A DNA stretch of 64,000 nt from Roseibium sp. MMSF_3544 (GCF_030732845.1 NZ_JASHKA010000006.1:1-64000); one strand, 5' to 3'. Numbered from the stretch's first letter, positions 1-9,359 are shown. The notes: generated by a model not told the origin, from the sequence alone. Numbers and translations are program-made.

Positions 1-73
1 GCTCTTCACACGCTTCCTTGCGTGATTTCGCCATTTATGCCGCCAAATCGGCTTCATTTATGGGTCCGTACCC
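1..73 (-). repeat. End of a MITE-like repeat, cut by the window edge
   Basis: Bases 1-73 are a near-identical inverted copy of the end of the element at 16661-16923. I count about four differences, one of them a single-base indel. The outer end runs GTCCGTACCC and is followed by TA at 74-75, the same end and flanking dinucleotide as the complete copy. Only this end lies inside the window; the rest would be to the left. Confidence 0.75.
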
Positions 74-134
74 TAACGTCCAACCGGCATTGTTTCGGGC
101 AAACCGGGACGACAATTCCGCAATTCAGCCAAGC

Positions 135-1115
135 TCACTTGCAGATCGGCAGTTCCAGCGGCGGTTGCTTTGGCAGGGAACGGCGCCATGCGTTGATGAT
201 CGGCTGCAGCTGTCTCTTCGGCCAGAATTTGGGAGCGCCAATGGACTTGAGGCATGTGGCGTTCCAGTAGAGACCGGCACTGGAGAGGGACTTTCCGCTC
301 TTCACCGCTTTTGCGACGGCATTGATGTCGCGTCCTTCGGGGTAAATATAGAGCGTCGTCGGTCTTCCTTTCACCAGTGACAGGATCTCTCTGGATACAG
401 ATGGTGACCAGGTGGTGCAGCCGTTGCTGCGGCCGCCCGTATAGTTCACCAGCTTTCCGAAAGGGACATACCCCTCCTTGTCGGCATGGGGGCTTTTAGG
501 GTTTTTGAACCGGCATTGCCATCTCAGGAAGACGGCCTGGTGACCGCCGATGTCCCGCTCTCTGGCATTTGAGGTTTCGCCTTCTCCGTCAAACAGCAGG
601 AACGTGCGGTGAAAGGCTTGCCTCTTTCCAGCGCTGCGATAATACCCCTTGAAGGATGTCCTTGTTTCAGCTGTTACGTAGGATCCGCCAGCGGTCAGCT
701 TCGACCCTTCCGCATTGCTGAAGTTTCTGGCGCATTGGCGCCCATTCGAGAAGTTTGCACGCTGCAGTTTTCGCCCATTGCCGTAGCCTGACGAAACTGC
801 GCGAAATGACTTTCGGTTCTCGCAGATGGTGTAAAACCGGCGCCCGGGCTTGCCGCTTCGCGACGTGCTCGGGCGCGTCGCGTCCATGGCGAAGTAGCAG
901 GGATTTCGCACCTTGCCCTGGCGACGTTTACGCTCGTAGAGCGCACGCGCCCTCTGAAGGACGATTGGAGCAATCTGCCCATCGGCCGTGCCCACGTGTT
1001 TTTGCAGCCAGGCGGGAATTTTTGAACTTTGCTGAGCCGAAACCGCCGGCACCGCCGCCAGCGTGGCAACGGTGAAAGCGATGGCAAGTGTCAGATGAGG
1101 CCAAACAATCCGCAA
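135..1115 (-). CDS. Exported murein L,D-transpeptidase catalytic-domain (YkuD_2-like) protein
   Basis: This 326-residue protein has a clear signal peptide (residues 1-27, cleavage after VSA). The central part ends in GGRSNGCTTWSP, matching the Arg-Ser-x-Gly-Cys catalytic signature of the YkuD_2 branch of L,D-transpeptidases, with a histidine upstream in GGHQAVFL. The family forms or remodels 3-3 peptidoglycan cross-links in the periplasm using the cysteine as nucleophile. The start is TTG at 1115, preceded by GGAGGAG at 1123-1129. It appears monocistronic, and its 3' end lies about 60 bp from the repeat at the window edge. The C-terminal 80 residues beyond the catalytic motif are not recognisable. 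Family assignment is good; the exact reaction is inferred. Confidence 0.75.
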   Translation of the reverse strand: MRIVWPHLTLAIAFTVATLAAVPAVSAQQSSKIPAWLQKHVGTADGQIAPIVLQRARALYERKRRQGKVRNPCYFAMDATRPSTSRSGKPGRRFYTICENRKSFRAVSSGYGNGRKLQRANFSNGRQCARNFSNAEGSKLTAGGSYVTAETRTSFKGYYRSAGKRQAFHRTFLLFDGEGETSNARERDIGGHQAVFLRWQCRFKNPKSPHADKEGYVPFGKLVNYTGGRSNGCTTWSPSVSREILSLVKGRPTTLYIYPEGRDINAVAKAVKSGKSLSSAGLYWNATCLKSIGAPKFWPKRQLQPIINAWRRSLPKQPPLELPICK

Positions 1116-1178
1116 CGGTCAAGTCTCCTCCAAACCGAATCAGCGTCACTCGTGGGACTGAATCCTAACCTGTGTTTG

Positions 1179-2000
1179 TTAAATCAATGCCATCAGGCGA
1201 CACGGTCCTCCCGTACCGCCCTTATGCTTGGGGGCGCCAACAATCAAAGTGGCGCCGGTCGCAGGCAACTGGTCCAGATTGGCCATGTTTTCCAGCGCCC
1301 AGCGGTTCGCCGGCAGCCATGTGTAGTGGGTCGCAAAATCTGCCGAGAGGCCATAATCGATGGAAAGCGTATCGACACCGATGCCTGCGACTTCAGCCTC
1401 TTCCAATAGCATCTTCACTGCTTCAACGTGGAACCCCGGAAAGTGCATTTTTCCGGCATCGTCGGCATTGCGGAAATCCGGAGAACCCAGCCGTTTTTGC
1501 CAGCCCGCGTTCTGGGCGACACAAGCTCCCTGCGGAATTGGGCCATTGGCGGCGATCCAGGCCTTCAGATCGTCTGGCGTTACCTGTGCATCCGGATCGG
1601 CATCTGCCTTTTCCCGAATGTCGACCACCGCAAGGGGGCAGACCAGGCTTTCGACCGGAACCTCGTCAATCCCGGCTCCGCCATCGGTGAAATGCAGGGG
1701 GGCGTCAATGTGGGTTCCCGTATGTTCGTTTACCCGCAGGTTCTTCAAGTTGAAGCTGTTCTTTGCATAGGTGAACACATCTTCGTCGAAGAACTGTTGT
1801 TCGCCGAAATAGGTCGGAAAGTCGTGTGTCAGGGTGTGGGTCAGGTCGATGACCTGATTTGCAGCCTGTGCAAGCGCAGGTCGCGGCGCAATCGCCGTCG
1901 TGGCGACAATCGCCGCACCGGCTGCCGCCGAACCGCGAAAGAAGTCGCGGCGGCTGAGCGCCTTTCCCTTGACGTAGTCCATGATAATTGGATGACACAT
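1179..2000 (-). CDS. Tat-exported cyclase family protein (kynurenine formamidase-like fold)
   Basis: A 273-residue protein starting at ATG 2000, chosen because GGGAGG lies 6 nt upstream; the same frame stays open to 2108. A twin-arginine signal (SRRDFFRG, about residues 16-23) with a hydrophobic stretch ending PALAQA predicts folded export. The metal-binding signature HTGTHIDAPLH (His93, His97, Asp99, His103) defines the cyclase/formamidase superfamily, whose members are metal-dependent hydrolases of amides or lactone-like bonds. The substrate is unknown. Most kynurenine formamidases are cytoplasmic, so a Tat-exported member suggests an extracellular substrate (inference). It is transcribed towards the L,D-transpeptidase-like gene with a short gap. 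Confidence 0.85.
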   Translation of the reverse strand: MCHPIIMDYVKGKALSRRDFFRGSAAAGAAIVATTAIAPRPALAQAANQVIDLTHTLTHDFPTYFGEQQFFDEDVFTYAKNSFNLKNLRVNEHTGTHIDAPLHFTDGGAGIDEVPVESLVCPLAVVDIREKADADPDAQVTPDDLKAWIAANGPIPQGACVAQNAGWQKRLGSPDFRNADDAGKMHFPGFHVEAVKMLLEEAEVAGIGVDTLSIDYGLSADFATHYTWLPANRWALENMANLDQLPATGATLIVGAPKHKGGTGGPCRLMALI

Positions 2001-2288
2001 ATGAGACCTCCCCGAATTGCGAAAGAAACTGGTGATCGCCACCAGCCAGATAAAATCCAAAGGAACGTTTGATGCGAAGACGTTACCTTGTAACAAGACT
2101 GGCCGCAACTTCCGCTCCCCGCGCGACCGGGGCTTGGTCTCCGAGGTCGAGACCGGCTCTCAACTCTGGTCAGAGGTCGTTTTCATTTTCAGTTAAAGGC
2201 AGATTGCCGGACGCACGCTGGGGCGCACCCGGTGCCTCGTGCCCAACGCGGGTTCGAGGATGCAAAAGTCCTTTGAAGGCTACTTCTT

Positions 2289-3170
2289 TTATTGTTCCAA
2301 CTGCCCAAGCCATTCAAACACCGATGCAGCGGAGGGATTGGACTGTGCCCGGGCAGTCAGGCAGGCGAAATACCCGCGATCAGTCGACACGCGTCGCTCC
2401 GTAACAGGTGTCAACAGTCCGAGTTCGAACTGGTCATCAAGCAGAGTTTCCCATCCAAGCATGACACCGTCACCGTTGAGCGCCGCCTGGAGATAGACAG
2501 TAAAGCTTGTAAATTTGCTGCCGGAGGAGGGATGCGCCGGCGTCAGGCCGGTGCCTGCCAGGAAAGTCTGCCAGTCGTTGCGATGAATACCCATTGTCAG
2601 GTGCAGAAGGTTCTGTTGCATCAGATCCTCCGGCTCGCCACCCGCGCCAGCGGCCACATCCGGCCTTGCTGCGGCAACCAGCGTCTCGCTGAAAATGCGT
2701 TTGTGATGTGTTCCGGGAAGACGCTCGGGATGATCGAAAACAATTACGATATCCGAAGCTTCGGACGCGTAGGCGTCGTTCTGGTCGCGGGAAACAAGCT
2801 CGATGGAAACGTCCGAATTTGCGGCTCGAAAGACCGGGAGCCGTTTCATCAGGTAACAACTCGCAAATCCGATCGTCGTGTTGACCGTAACGACGTGCTG
2901 CTCCGGCCTTGCGCGAACCTGCTCGATCGCATTTCCAACTTGGAATATGCCGCCCGATATGGCGCGAAACAGGATTTCACCCTCGGGTGTGAGCGTGGCA
3001 CGGGGCCTGGAGCGCAGCAGAAGCCTCGTGCCCAGCTGGTTTTCAAGTGCAGCGACACGGCGGCTTATCGCCGGCTGCTGCACATTGAGTTCCTGCGCCG
3101 CTCGCGTGAAGTTTCGATGCCGAGCAGCGGCCTCGAATGCCGTGAGCAGCTTCCAGTTCAATCCCTGCAT
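2289..3170 (-). CDS. LysR family transcriptional regulator
   Basis: A 293-residue LysR-type protein. The winged helix-turn-helix covers residues 5-64 (LLTAFEAAARHRNFTRAAQELNVQQPAISRRVAALE) and an effector-binding domain follows from about residue 90. It diverges from the sterol-desaturase-like gene at 3277, so it most likely controls that gene and perhaps the alcohol dehydrogenase/PrpD/MttB genes behind it (inference from arrangement). A palindrome directly upstream of its start is a candidate binding site. The effector cannot be predicted. Confidence 0.9.
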   Translation of the reverse strand: MQGLNWKLLTAFEAAARHRNFTRAAQELNVQQPAISRRVAALENQLGTRLLLRSRPRATLTPEGEILFRAISGGIFQVGNAIEQVRARPEQHVVTVNTTIGFASCYLMKRLPVFRAANSDVSIELVSRDQNDAYASEASDIVIVFDHPERLPGTHHKRIFSETLVAAARPDVAAGAGGEPEDLMQQNLLHLTMGIHRNDWQTFLAGTGLTPAHPSSGSKFTSFTVYLQAALNGDGVMLGWETLLDDQFELGLLTPVTERRVSTDRGYFACLTARAQSNPSAASVFEWLGQLEQ

Positions 3171-3172
3171 TT

Positions 3173-3189
3173 CATTCCCTCAAGGAATG
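3173..3189. promoter_or_regulatory. Candidate LysR operator palindrome
   Basis: CATTCC-N5-GGAATG is a perfect dyad with a 5-bp centre, placed between the divergent LysR gene (start 3170) and the desaturase-like gene (start 3277). It lies 3 bp from the regulator's start codon, which fits autorepression. Binding itself is inference. Confidence 0.4.
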
Positions 3190-3276
3190 CTGACTATACG
3201 CTTTTTGCGCGTTCCGTTGAGAACAAAACAAAATTAGATTTGAGGCAGAAGCAACACATTCCACGATGGGTGGGTG

Positions 3277-4281
3277 ATGTCTGATCACGTTAAGGATGCG
3301 CCGGTCGCGCCCGGTGAAGCCAGGGAATGGAACTGGAACCCGGCCTTGCCCATTCCGGTCAGCCCGGTCTTTGCCTGGCCACCCCGGCCCTTGGCCGCCC
3401 TGAAATGGCTCTCCGGGTACTGGCTTGCGATCTCGTCAACCGTGCTCGAACTGGCTTTGGCATTTTGTGTCTGGTTCCTGACGCAGCCCACATGGGAGGT
3501 AATGCAGAGCCTTGCGCCCGGCTGGGTCCTGACGATCTGGATGCGCAATCTCGTCCTCCTTGTCCTGGTTGCGGGTTCACTTCATCTCTGGCTGTGGAAG
3601 CTGCAATGTCAGCAAACACACTTGAAGTTCGACGCGCGCGGCATGGCCCGGAACAACGGTCACTTCACCTTCCGCAATCAGGTGTTCGACAACATGTTCT
3701 GGTCGCTCGCTTCCGGGGTCACGGTCTGGACACTCTACGAGGTCGGGTATTTCTGGCTGGCCGCGAACGGATTTGCTCCCGTTCTCGGACTTCTCGAGGC
3801 GCCCGTCTGGTCAGTTCTCTGGTTCCTGCTGATCCCCTTGTGGGCGTCCTTCCACTTTTACTGGGTGCACCGGTTCCTGCACTGGCCGCCGCTGTATCGC
3901 CGGGTTCACAGCCTGCATCACCGCAATATCAATGTCGGGCCCTGGTCGGGACTGTCGATGCACCCTGTCGAGCACGTGTTCTATTTCTCATCCGTCCTGA
4001 TCCATCTGGTGGTGCCGTCCGATCCGGTGCACGTGATCTGCCACCTCTACAATCTTGCGCTCAATCCGGCGGTATCGCATGCGGGTTTTGAGAAACTCTT
4101 CCTGGGCTCGCGAAACCGGATGGTGCTCGGTGATTTTTTCCATCAGCTGCATCACCGCTATTTCGAATGCAATTACGGAACCGCCGAAGTGCCCTGGGAT
4201 ACGGTTTTCGGTTCGTTTCACAACGGAACGCCTGCAGCTACTGACAGGATACGCGAGCGCAAGCGCAGGAAGATGATCTGA
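3277..4281 (+). CDS. Sterol desaturase / fatty acid hydroxylase superfamily membrane protein
   Basis: A 334-residue membrane protein of the di-iron hydroxylase superfamily. The histidine clusters are all present: HFYWVHRFLH (His193, His198, His202), VHSLHH (His211, His214, His215), and FHQLHH near residue 290, with EH in between. Hydrophobic segments lie around 47-70, 83-105, 140-165 and 175-195. Members insert or oxidise at C-H bonds of lipids using two irons bound by these histidines; the lipid here is unknown. ATG 3277 is preferred, although an in-frame GTG lies immediately before it at 3274. The next gene begins 87 bp downstream on the same strand, so this may be the first gene of a run to 8425. 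Confidence 0.88.
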   Translation: MSDHVKDAPVAPGEAREWNWNPALPIPVSPVFAWPPRPLAALKWLSGYWLAISSTVLELALAFCVWFLTQPTWEVMQSLAPGWVLTIWMRNLVLLVLVAGSLHLWLWKLQCQQTHLKFDARGMARNNGHFTFRNQVFDNMFWSLASGVTVWTLYEVGYFWLAANGFAPVLGLLEAPVWSVLWFLLIPLWASFHFYWVHRFLHWPPLYRRVHSLHHRNINVGPWSGLSMHPVEHVFYFSSVLIHLVVPSDPVHVICHLYNLALNPAVSHAGFEKLFLGSRNRMVLGDFFHQLHHRYFECNYGTAEVPWDTVFGSFHNGTPAATDRIRERKRRKMI

Positions 4282-4368
4282 CATGATCTGCCCGCGCCGG
4301 TTTCCCTGTGGGCCCGTGATCCTGGCTGCGGCCCGCGTCCCCCCGTTTTTCGGAAGAAGGAGCAAGTC

Positions 4369-5481
4369 ATGAAAGCGATGGCTGCCGTTCTTTATGAAAC
4401 AGGATCGGCGTTGGAAGTCGAGGCGCTCGACCTTGATCCTCCGGGCCCCGGCGAAGTTCTTGTCCGGATGGGTGCTGCAGGTGTCTGCCACTCCGACTAT
4501 CACGTGATGACGGGGCAGGCGGAGCATGCGCTTCCTGTCGTGCTTGGGCATGAAGGGGCCGGTGAAGTCATTGGTCTGGGCGACGGTGTCACCGGGATCT
4601 CGGTCGGCGATCATGTCGTCCTGAGCTGGATACCTTTTTGCGGCGACTGCTTCTTCTGCTCAAAAGAGAAAACCCATCTCTGCCAGACCTACAAGACCCC
4701 GCTCTGGAACGGAACGATGATGGACGGCACATGCCGTTTGTCGAACGGCAAACAAAGGGTGCGCCATCTTTCGATGTTGGCCTGTTGGGCCGATCTCGCG
4801 GTCATTCCGCAGGAAAGCTGCGTCGTCATTGACAAGGCTGTTCCGTTTGAAATCGCCGCGCTCCTCGGCTGCGCGGTCACAACGGGTGTTGGTGCGGCGC
4901 TGAACCGGTCCAAGGTCGCGCCCGGAGAGACCGTGGCCGTGATCGGTGCCGGAGGGGTTGGCCTATCGATCATCATGGGCGCCCGGCTGGCAGGAGCGGC
5001 CCGGATCATGGCGATAGATGCCTCTCCCGGCGCGGAAGCCAAGGCAAGAGAACTCGGCGCGACGGACTTCCTCCTGGCCGGGGACGACCTGCGTGCGCAG
5101 ATCCTGGAGTTGATACCTCATGGTGTGGATCACGTCTTCGAAGCCGTCGGGAAGCGAACGCTGCAAAGAGCGGCTATCGATTACTGTTGCCCCGGCGGGC
5201 AAGTGACCTTTGTCGGACTGGATTCCAACGACGCAACGATTGATCTTCCCTCTACCGGGATCACCCGATCCGAAATCAATGTCACCGGGTCCATGTTCGG
5301 CTCGGCCTGTACGACCCGTGATTTTCGGACTTACGCTCAGCACTACCTGGACGGAAGGCTTCCTATCGACCAGCTGATCGGGAAACGCTACCGGCTAGCC
5401 GACATCAACCAGGCGGTAGACGACATGCTTTCAGGTTCCACGGGCCGTGGGGTGATCCTTTTTGAGGGGGCCGCTTCATGA
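4369..5481 (+). CDS. Zinc-dependent alcohol dehydrogenase
   Basis: A 370-residue medium-chain dehydrogenase. Catalytic zinc ligands are seen in GVCHSDYH and LGHEGAGE, structural zinc ligands in PFCGDCFFC followed by THLC, and the NAD(H) Rossmann loop in GAGGVGLS (about residues 191-198). The class III-like layout suggests oxidation of a primary alcohol or a formaldehyde/thiol adduct. An AAGGAG ribosome site sits just upstream of ATG 4369. It overlaps the next gene by 4 nt (ATGA), so translation is coupled to the PrpD-like and MttB-like genes. An alcohol or aldehyde released from a quaternary amine side chain is a plausible substrate (inference). Confidence 0.9.
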   Translation: MKAMAAVLYETGSALEVEALDLDPPGPGEVLVRMGAAGVCHSDYHVMTGQAEHALPVVLGHEGAGEVIGLGDGVTGISVGDHVVLSWIPFCGDCFFCSKEKTHLCQTYKTPLWNGTMMDGTCRLSNGKQRVRHLSMLACWADLAVIPQESCVVIDKAVPFEIAALLGCAVTTGVGAALNRSKVAPGETVAVIGAGGVGLSIIMGARLAGAARIMAIDASPGAEAKARELGATDFLLAGDDLRAQILELIPHGVDHVFEAVGKRTLQRAAIDYCCPGGQVTFVGLDSNDATIDLPSTGITRSEINVTGSMFGSACTTRDFRTYAQHYLDGRLPIDQLIGKRYRLADINQAVDDMLSGSTGRGVILFEGAAS

Positions 5482-6848
5482 GCGACGATGCGCTCGTCCG
5501 TCTGGCCCGCTTTGTCGTCGACGATCCGTTGGACGCGGATCCACGGACGCTGGCTATTCTGCGTTCAGGTGTGATCGATACGCTTGGCTGCATTCATGCC
5601 GGCGCCCGATCCGACGTGGCGGGACGTTCGCGCAAAGCTGCCACGGCTATGGAGGCCGCAGGGGCGGCGAAAGTGATCGGAACGGACCTGTGCGCATCAC
5701 GACCGCAGGCGGCCTTTCTGAATGCCGTTGCCGGCCATGCGCTAGACTTCGACGACTGGGAGATCCCCGGTAATACGCATCCCACCGTCGTGTTGCTGCC
5801 CGCTCTTCTTGCTGTCATCGGCAAGGAGGTTCGCGGAGAGGATTTGGCGCGTGCTTACCTGGCAGGGTTTGAGGTTATCGCCCGGCTTGGCGAAGCCTTG
5901 AATTTCGATCACTACGACGCGGGCTGGCATACGACCGCAACGCTTGGAGCACCGGGTGCCGCCGCAGCCTGTGCCCGCGTCCTGGGGCTGAGTGTCGAGC
6001 AGACGGTCAACGCGTTGTCTTTCGCAGTCAGTGCGGCGAGCGGCTTCACCTGTCAATTCGGGTCGAATGCGAAACCTCTACAGGCTGGCTTTGCGGCGCG
6101 ATCGGGTGTCGAGGCAGCCTTTCTGGCATCGGCAGGTTTGACGGGCCAGCCTGACGTGCTGGACCATTCTCGTGGTGCGGCCGCGCTCATGGGCGGGTTG
6201 AACACCAGCCGTCTTTCTGCCGCGCTTGCGAAGCTTGGCGGCACTTATGCGCTCGCGGAGCACGGCCTAGTCATGAAACCCTGGCCAAGTTGCGGCTACA
6301 CCCACCGGATCATGACGTGCGCGCTTCGGATGCGCGATCGCGTCGGTTCAGGTCGAATTGAACGGATAGAGCTGCATCTGCCGGATTTCCACGCGGCGGT
6401 GCTTCCTTTCGGATCACCTTGTGACAGGTCCGAAGCCTTGTTCAGCTTGCCTTTTGTCGCAGCGATAGGGCTCTCGAAGGCAGGTCTCGATCTTACCGAC
6501 CTTGAAACGCGCGCCTGGGAGCAGCCTGATATCAAAAAACTGATGGCAGTTACCGAAGTCCACCCGTTCAAGCCGGTCAAGCCAGAGGTGAACTATAGCG
6601 AGGAAGATCCGGATCGCATGATCGTTGTCGGATCAAACGGACAACGTCTTGAGGAAACATGTTCGTTTCCAACAGGTTCCCCCCAGTTTCCGATGGATGA
6701 GCGGCAGATCTTGAGCAAGTTCGAAAGCAATACCGGGCCTGTCTCCGAGGCGCAGGCATGCAAACGTCTTTGGACCAGAAAGCTTCGAAACTGGTTGCAG
6801 GAAGACAACGTTCATTCTCTCTTTTTCGAGCAAGGATCAATGCAATGA
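5478..6848 (+). CDS. MmgE/PrpD family protein
   Basis: A 456-residue protein of the MmgE/PrpD family (2-methylcitrate dehydratase, cis-aconitate decarboxylase and isomerases of other carboxylates). The typical N-terminal helical region is recognisable with GHALDFDDW (about residues 90-98), followed by GWHTTATLG, the alpha-helical core, and the MKPWPSCGYTH segment. Size is usual for the family. It overlaps the alcohol dehydrogenase and the MttB-like gene by ATGA on both sides, so the three are translated together. A 2-methylcitrate role is unlikely without prpB/prpC neighbours, so a hydro-lyase on an intermediate of the adjacent pathway is more likely (inference). Confidence 0.88.
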   Translation: MSDDALVRLARFVVDDPLDADPRTLAILRSGVIDTLGCIHAGARSDVAGRSRKAATAMEAAGAAKVIGTDLCASRPQAAFLNAVAGHALDFDDWEIPGNTHPTVVLLPALLAVIGKEVRGEDLARAYLAGFEVIARLGEALNFDHYDAGWHTTATLGAPGAAAACARVLGLSVEQTVNALSFAVSAASGFTCQFGSNAKPLQAGFAARSGVEAAFLASAGLTGQPDVLDHSRGAAALMGGLNTSRLSAALAKLGGTYALAEHGLVMKPWPSCGYTHRIMTCALRMRDRVGSGRIERIELHLPDFHAAVLPFGSPCDRSEALFSLPFVAAIGLSKAGLDLTDLETRAWEQPDIKKLMAVTEVHPFKPVKPEVNYSEEDPDRMIVVGSNGQRLEETCSFPTGSPQFPMDERQILSKFESNTGPVSEAQACKRLWTRKLRNWLQEDNVHSLFFEQGSMQ

Positions 6849-8425
6849 GCAGAGCAAGGGGAGGGCGCGCCGCGCGCCGGGCTGCGCGTGAGGGTGGCGC
6901 GGGGTCAGGACCGACCACGTCAATCTGGCCAGGTATCGATGGCGGGCAATACCGCCCCATCCCTGACGACGGCATCGCGGCAATCCACAGGACGTCCTTG
7001 CGCATTCTGGCCGAAATCGGATTGGCCAACGCTTCAGAGCGCTGCATCGAGACCGTTTGCGCCGCAGGTGGATCAGTGTCCGACGACGGACGGCTCTTGT
7101 TTCCTGAAAGTCTGGTGGAACAGGGGCTTCAGATCGCGGGACGGGGGTTCAGGCTCCATGGCCAGCGGCCCGAGTATGACCTTGATCCAAGCGGAACCCG
7201 AATTCACCTCGGAACGTCAGGTGCTGCGGTCCATGTCATCGATAGCGAAACCGGTGATGTGCGAAACAGCACGTTGGAAGATCTGCAAGACATGGCGCGC
7301 CTGGCAGAGGCACTTCCCAACATTCACATGTTTCAACGCACCGTCGTGGCCCGTGATATCGAGGACCCGCACGCAATGGAGCTAAACACGGCCTATGCCT
7401 GTGCAGCCGGCACTGCCAAGCCGATCGGCACATCTTTCAGCTCCGCAGAAACAATGCGGGCAGCGATTGAGATGTTCCACATGATTGCAGGTGGGGAAGC
7501 TGCCTGGCGCGCACGTCCTTTCTGTTGCGTTTCCACCTGCTTCGTCGTGCCGCCGCTGACCTTTGCCGAAGAAGCCCTCAGCATCATAGAATGTGCGGCC
7601 GACACGGGAACGCCGCTGAAACTTGTCGCGGCTGGTCAGGCCGGAGCGACAAGTCCCGCTCCGCTTGCCGGTGCGGTCGCTCAGCAGACTGCGGAAGTCC
7701 TGGCCGGGCTGGTTTATGTGAACTTGCTGAACCCGGGACATCCGGCGCTCTTCGGGGCTCTTCCCTTTGTCAGCGACTTGCGCACGGGGGCCATGTCGGG
7801 CGGCAGTGCGGAACAGGGTGTTCTGATGGCCGCATGCGCCCAGATGGCACAGCATTACGGCATTCCGTGCGCCGTCAGCGCCGGGATGACCGACTCCAAG
7901 CTTCCGGACTTCCAAGCTGGCTATGAGAAAGGCATTACCGAGCTGCTCAGCGCTCTTGCAGGTGCCAACCTGATCTATGAGGCTGCCGGCATGTACGGCT
8001 CTCTCCTGGCGGCCAGCAAGGAGAGTTTCGTCCTCGACAACGACCTCATCGGCTCGGTTCTGCGCGCAACGCGCGGGTTTGAAATCAATGATGATGCACT
8101 GGCATTCGACGTGATACGCGATGTCTGCATCAACGGGCCCGGCCACTTTCTCGGCAGTGGGCAGACCCTCGGTCGAATGCAGAGCGACTATTACTACCCC
8201 GCGCTTTCCGACCGGGCGACGCCACAAGCCTGGGCGGAGGCAGGGGCGCCTTCGCTTGTGGCGGCTGCGCGCGCCAGAACCGATGCGATCCTTTCTGAAT
8301 CGCGAGCGCCTGTCTTTGGTGTTGAAACCGCAGGTCGCATCGTCGACCGCTTTCCGGAATTGGCCAGGCATTGGCCGGCGCATCGGCAGGAGCTGTGTTC
8401 CGGCGCAGACAGCGTCGGCGCGTAG
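6845..8425 (+). CDS. Trimethylamine methyltransferase (MttB) superfamily protein, copy 1
   Basis: A 526-residue MttB/COG5598 protein. The ATG at 6845 overlaps the PrpD stop (ATGA) and is preferred over an in-frame ATG at 6758 that would overlap PrpD by 90 bp. Segments shared with copy 2 at 51801 include STLEDL, VVARD, AQ/GQAGATSPA, SDLRTGAMSGGS and SAGMTD followed by GYEKG. There is no in-frame amber codon before the terminal TAG, so this is a non-pyrrolysine member. Characterised members demethylate glycine betaine, proline betaine, carnitine or gamma-butyrobetaine and hand the methyl to a corrinoid protein. No corrinoid protein or reductive activator is encoded in the window. The first residues are unusually Arg/Ala/Gly-rich. 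Confidence 0.85.
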   Translation: MSRARGGRAARRAAREGGAGSGPTTSIWPGIDGGQYRPIPDDGIAAIHRTSLRILAEIGLANASERCIETVCAAGGSVSDDGRLLFPESLVEQGLQIAGRGFRLHGQRPEYDLDPSGTRIHLGTSGAAVHVIDSETGDVRNSTLEDLQDMARLAEALPNIHMFQRTVVARDIEDPHAMELNTAYACAAGTAKPIGTSFSSAETMRAAIEMFHMIAGGEAAWRARPFCCVSTCFVVPPLTFAEEALSIIECAADTGTPLKLVAAGQAGATSPAPLAGAVAQQTAEVLAGLVYVNLLNPGHPALFGALPFVSDLRTGAMSGGSAEQGVLMAACAQMAQHYGIPCAVSAGMTDSKLPDFQAGYEKGITELLSALAGANLIYEAAGMYGSLLAASKESFVLDNDLIGSVLRATRGFEINDDALAFDVIRDVCINGPGHFLGSGQTLGRMQSDYYYPALSDRATPQAWAEAGAPSLVAAARARTDAILSESRAPVFGVETAGRIVDRFPELARHWPAHRQELCSGADSVGA

Positions 8426-8447
8426 TCGGTCTCCGGACGTTCGTACC

Positions 8448-9359
8448 CTAGTCGCGGGCGGAGTCCTTGTTCGTTTCGGCAAGAATCCAGTCGCAGAAAA
8501 CCCGAGCATCTTTCCGGTTTTTGGTTGTGTCGATCAGGTAGAAAAAATCCCGTTCGTGTTCGAGAAATCCGTCCAGCTTTCTGAGCGACCCATCGGCCAG
8601 GTATGTGTCGACAAGTGGATACCCGGCCAATGCGACGCCCTGGCCGGCAATCGCGGCCTGCAGCATGTTGATATAAGTGTTCATCACCACGCCGCTTGCC
8701 TCAGGCGGCGCGTTCAGACCGTTCAAGCGAAACCAGTTGGGCCAGCGCGCTCCCGGGCGATAGATGCCGGACAAATGAAGCAGGTTCTCGCTCAACAGGT
8801 CCTGTGGTGTCGCAAGCGCCGTGCGCGCCACGTATTTCGGACTGACGACCGGAAAGATCCTCTCCTGCAGTAGTCTCGTCACATTATCCCAGGGAGGCGG
8901 TGTCCTGGCATAGCGGACAGCGACATCCACCCCTTCTGCCGCAAGATCGAGCATGCGGTCGGAGACGACGAGGTTCAGTTCAATTTCGGGGTGAAGGTTG
9001 TTGAAGTTCACCAGCCGCGGCATGAGCCAGTAGGTGGAAAAGGCCGAGGTCGTGGTGACCGTCAAACGTGTGCGGCCCGAAACAGCCGACACATTGTTGA
9101 GCGCGCCGGCGATCTGGTGCAGGGCAGGGCAGACTTCCGCCTCGAGCATGCGCCCTGACTGAGTCAGGAGAACTTTCCGGTGGCCGCGATGAAACAGGCG
9201 CACGCCCAGGAGCTCTTCCAGTTCCCCGATTTGCCGGCTCACGGAGACCCGGGTAACGCCGAGTGCTTCAGCTGCTCGTGTAAAATTTTCGTTTCTGCAA
9301 ACTGCCTCAAATGTGATGAGATGCGGCAACTTTGTCAGAGTTTTGCGCAAGTTTCCCAT
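8448..9359 (-). CDS. LysR family regulator, probable regulator of the ProXVW-BetC operon
   Basis: A 303-residue LysR protein of the GcvA-like subgroup. The N-terminal helix-turn-helix is seen in LPHLITFEAVCRNENFTRAAEALGVTRVSVSRQIGELE (about residues 11-48), and a periplasmic-binding-type effector domain follows. ATG 9359 fits the usual N-terminus; a 41-residue upstream extension in the same frame is not conserved-looking. It points away from proX with a 107-bp shared promoter region, so it likely senses choline, choline sulfate or betaine (inference). Confidence 0.88.
   Translation of the reverse strand: MGNLRKTLTKLPHLITFEAVCRNENFTRAAEALGVTRVSVSRQIGELEELLGVRLFHRGHRKVLLTQSGRMLEAEVCPALHQIAGALNNVSAVSGRTRLTVTTTSAFSTYWLMPRLVNFNNLHPEIELNLVVSDRMLDLAAEGVDVAVRYARTPPPWDNVTRLLQERIFPVVSPKYVARTALATPQDLLSENLLHLSGIYRPGARWPNWFRLNGLNAPPEASGVVMNTYINMLQAAIAGQGVALAGYPLVDTYLADGSLRKLDGFLEHERDFFYLIDTTKNRKDARVFCDWILAETNKDSARD

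Noticed and set aside
8423..8425. Possible pyrrolysine readthrough at TAG in the MttB-like genes (also 53298-53300)
   Set aside because: Both TAGs are at the natural C-terminal end after a full-length domain, and the interiors contain no in-frame TAG. No pyl genes are present.
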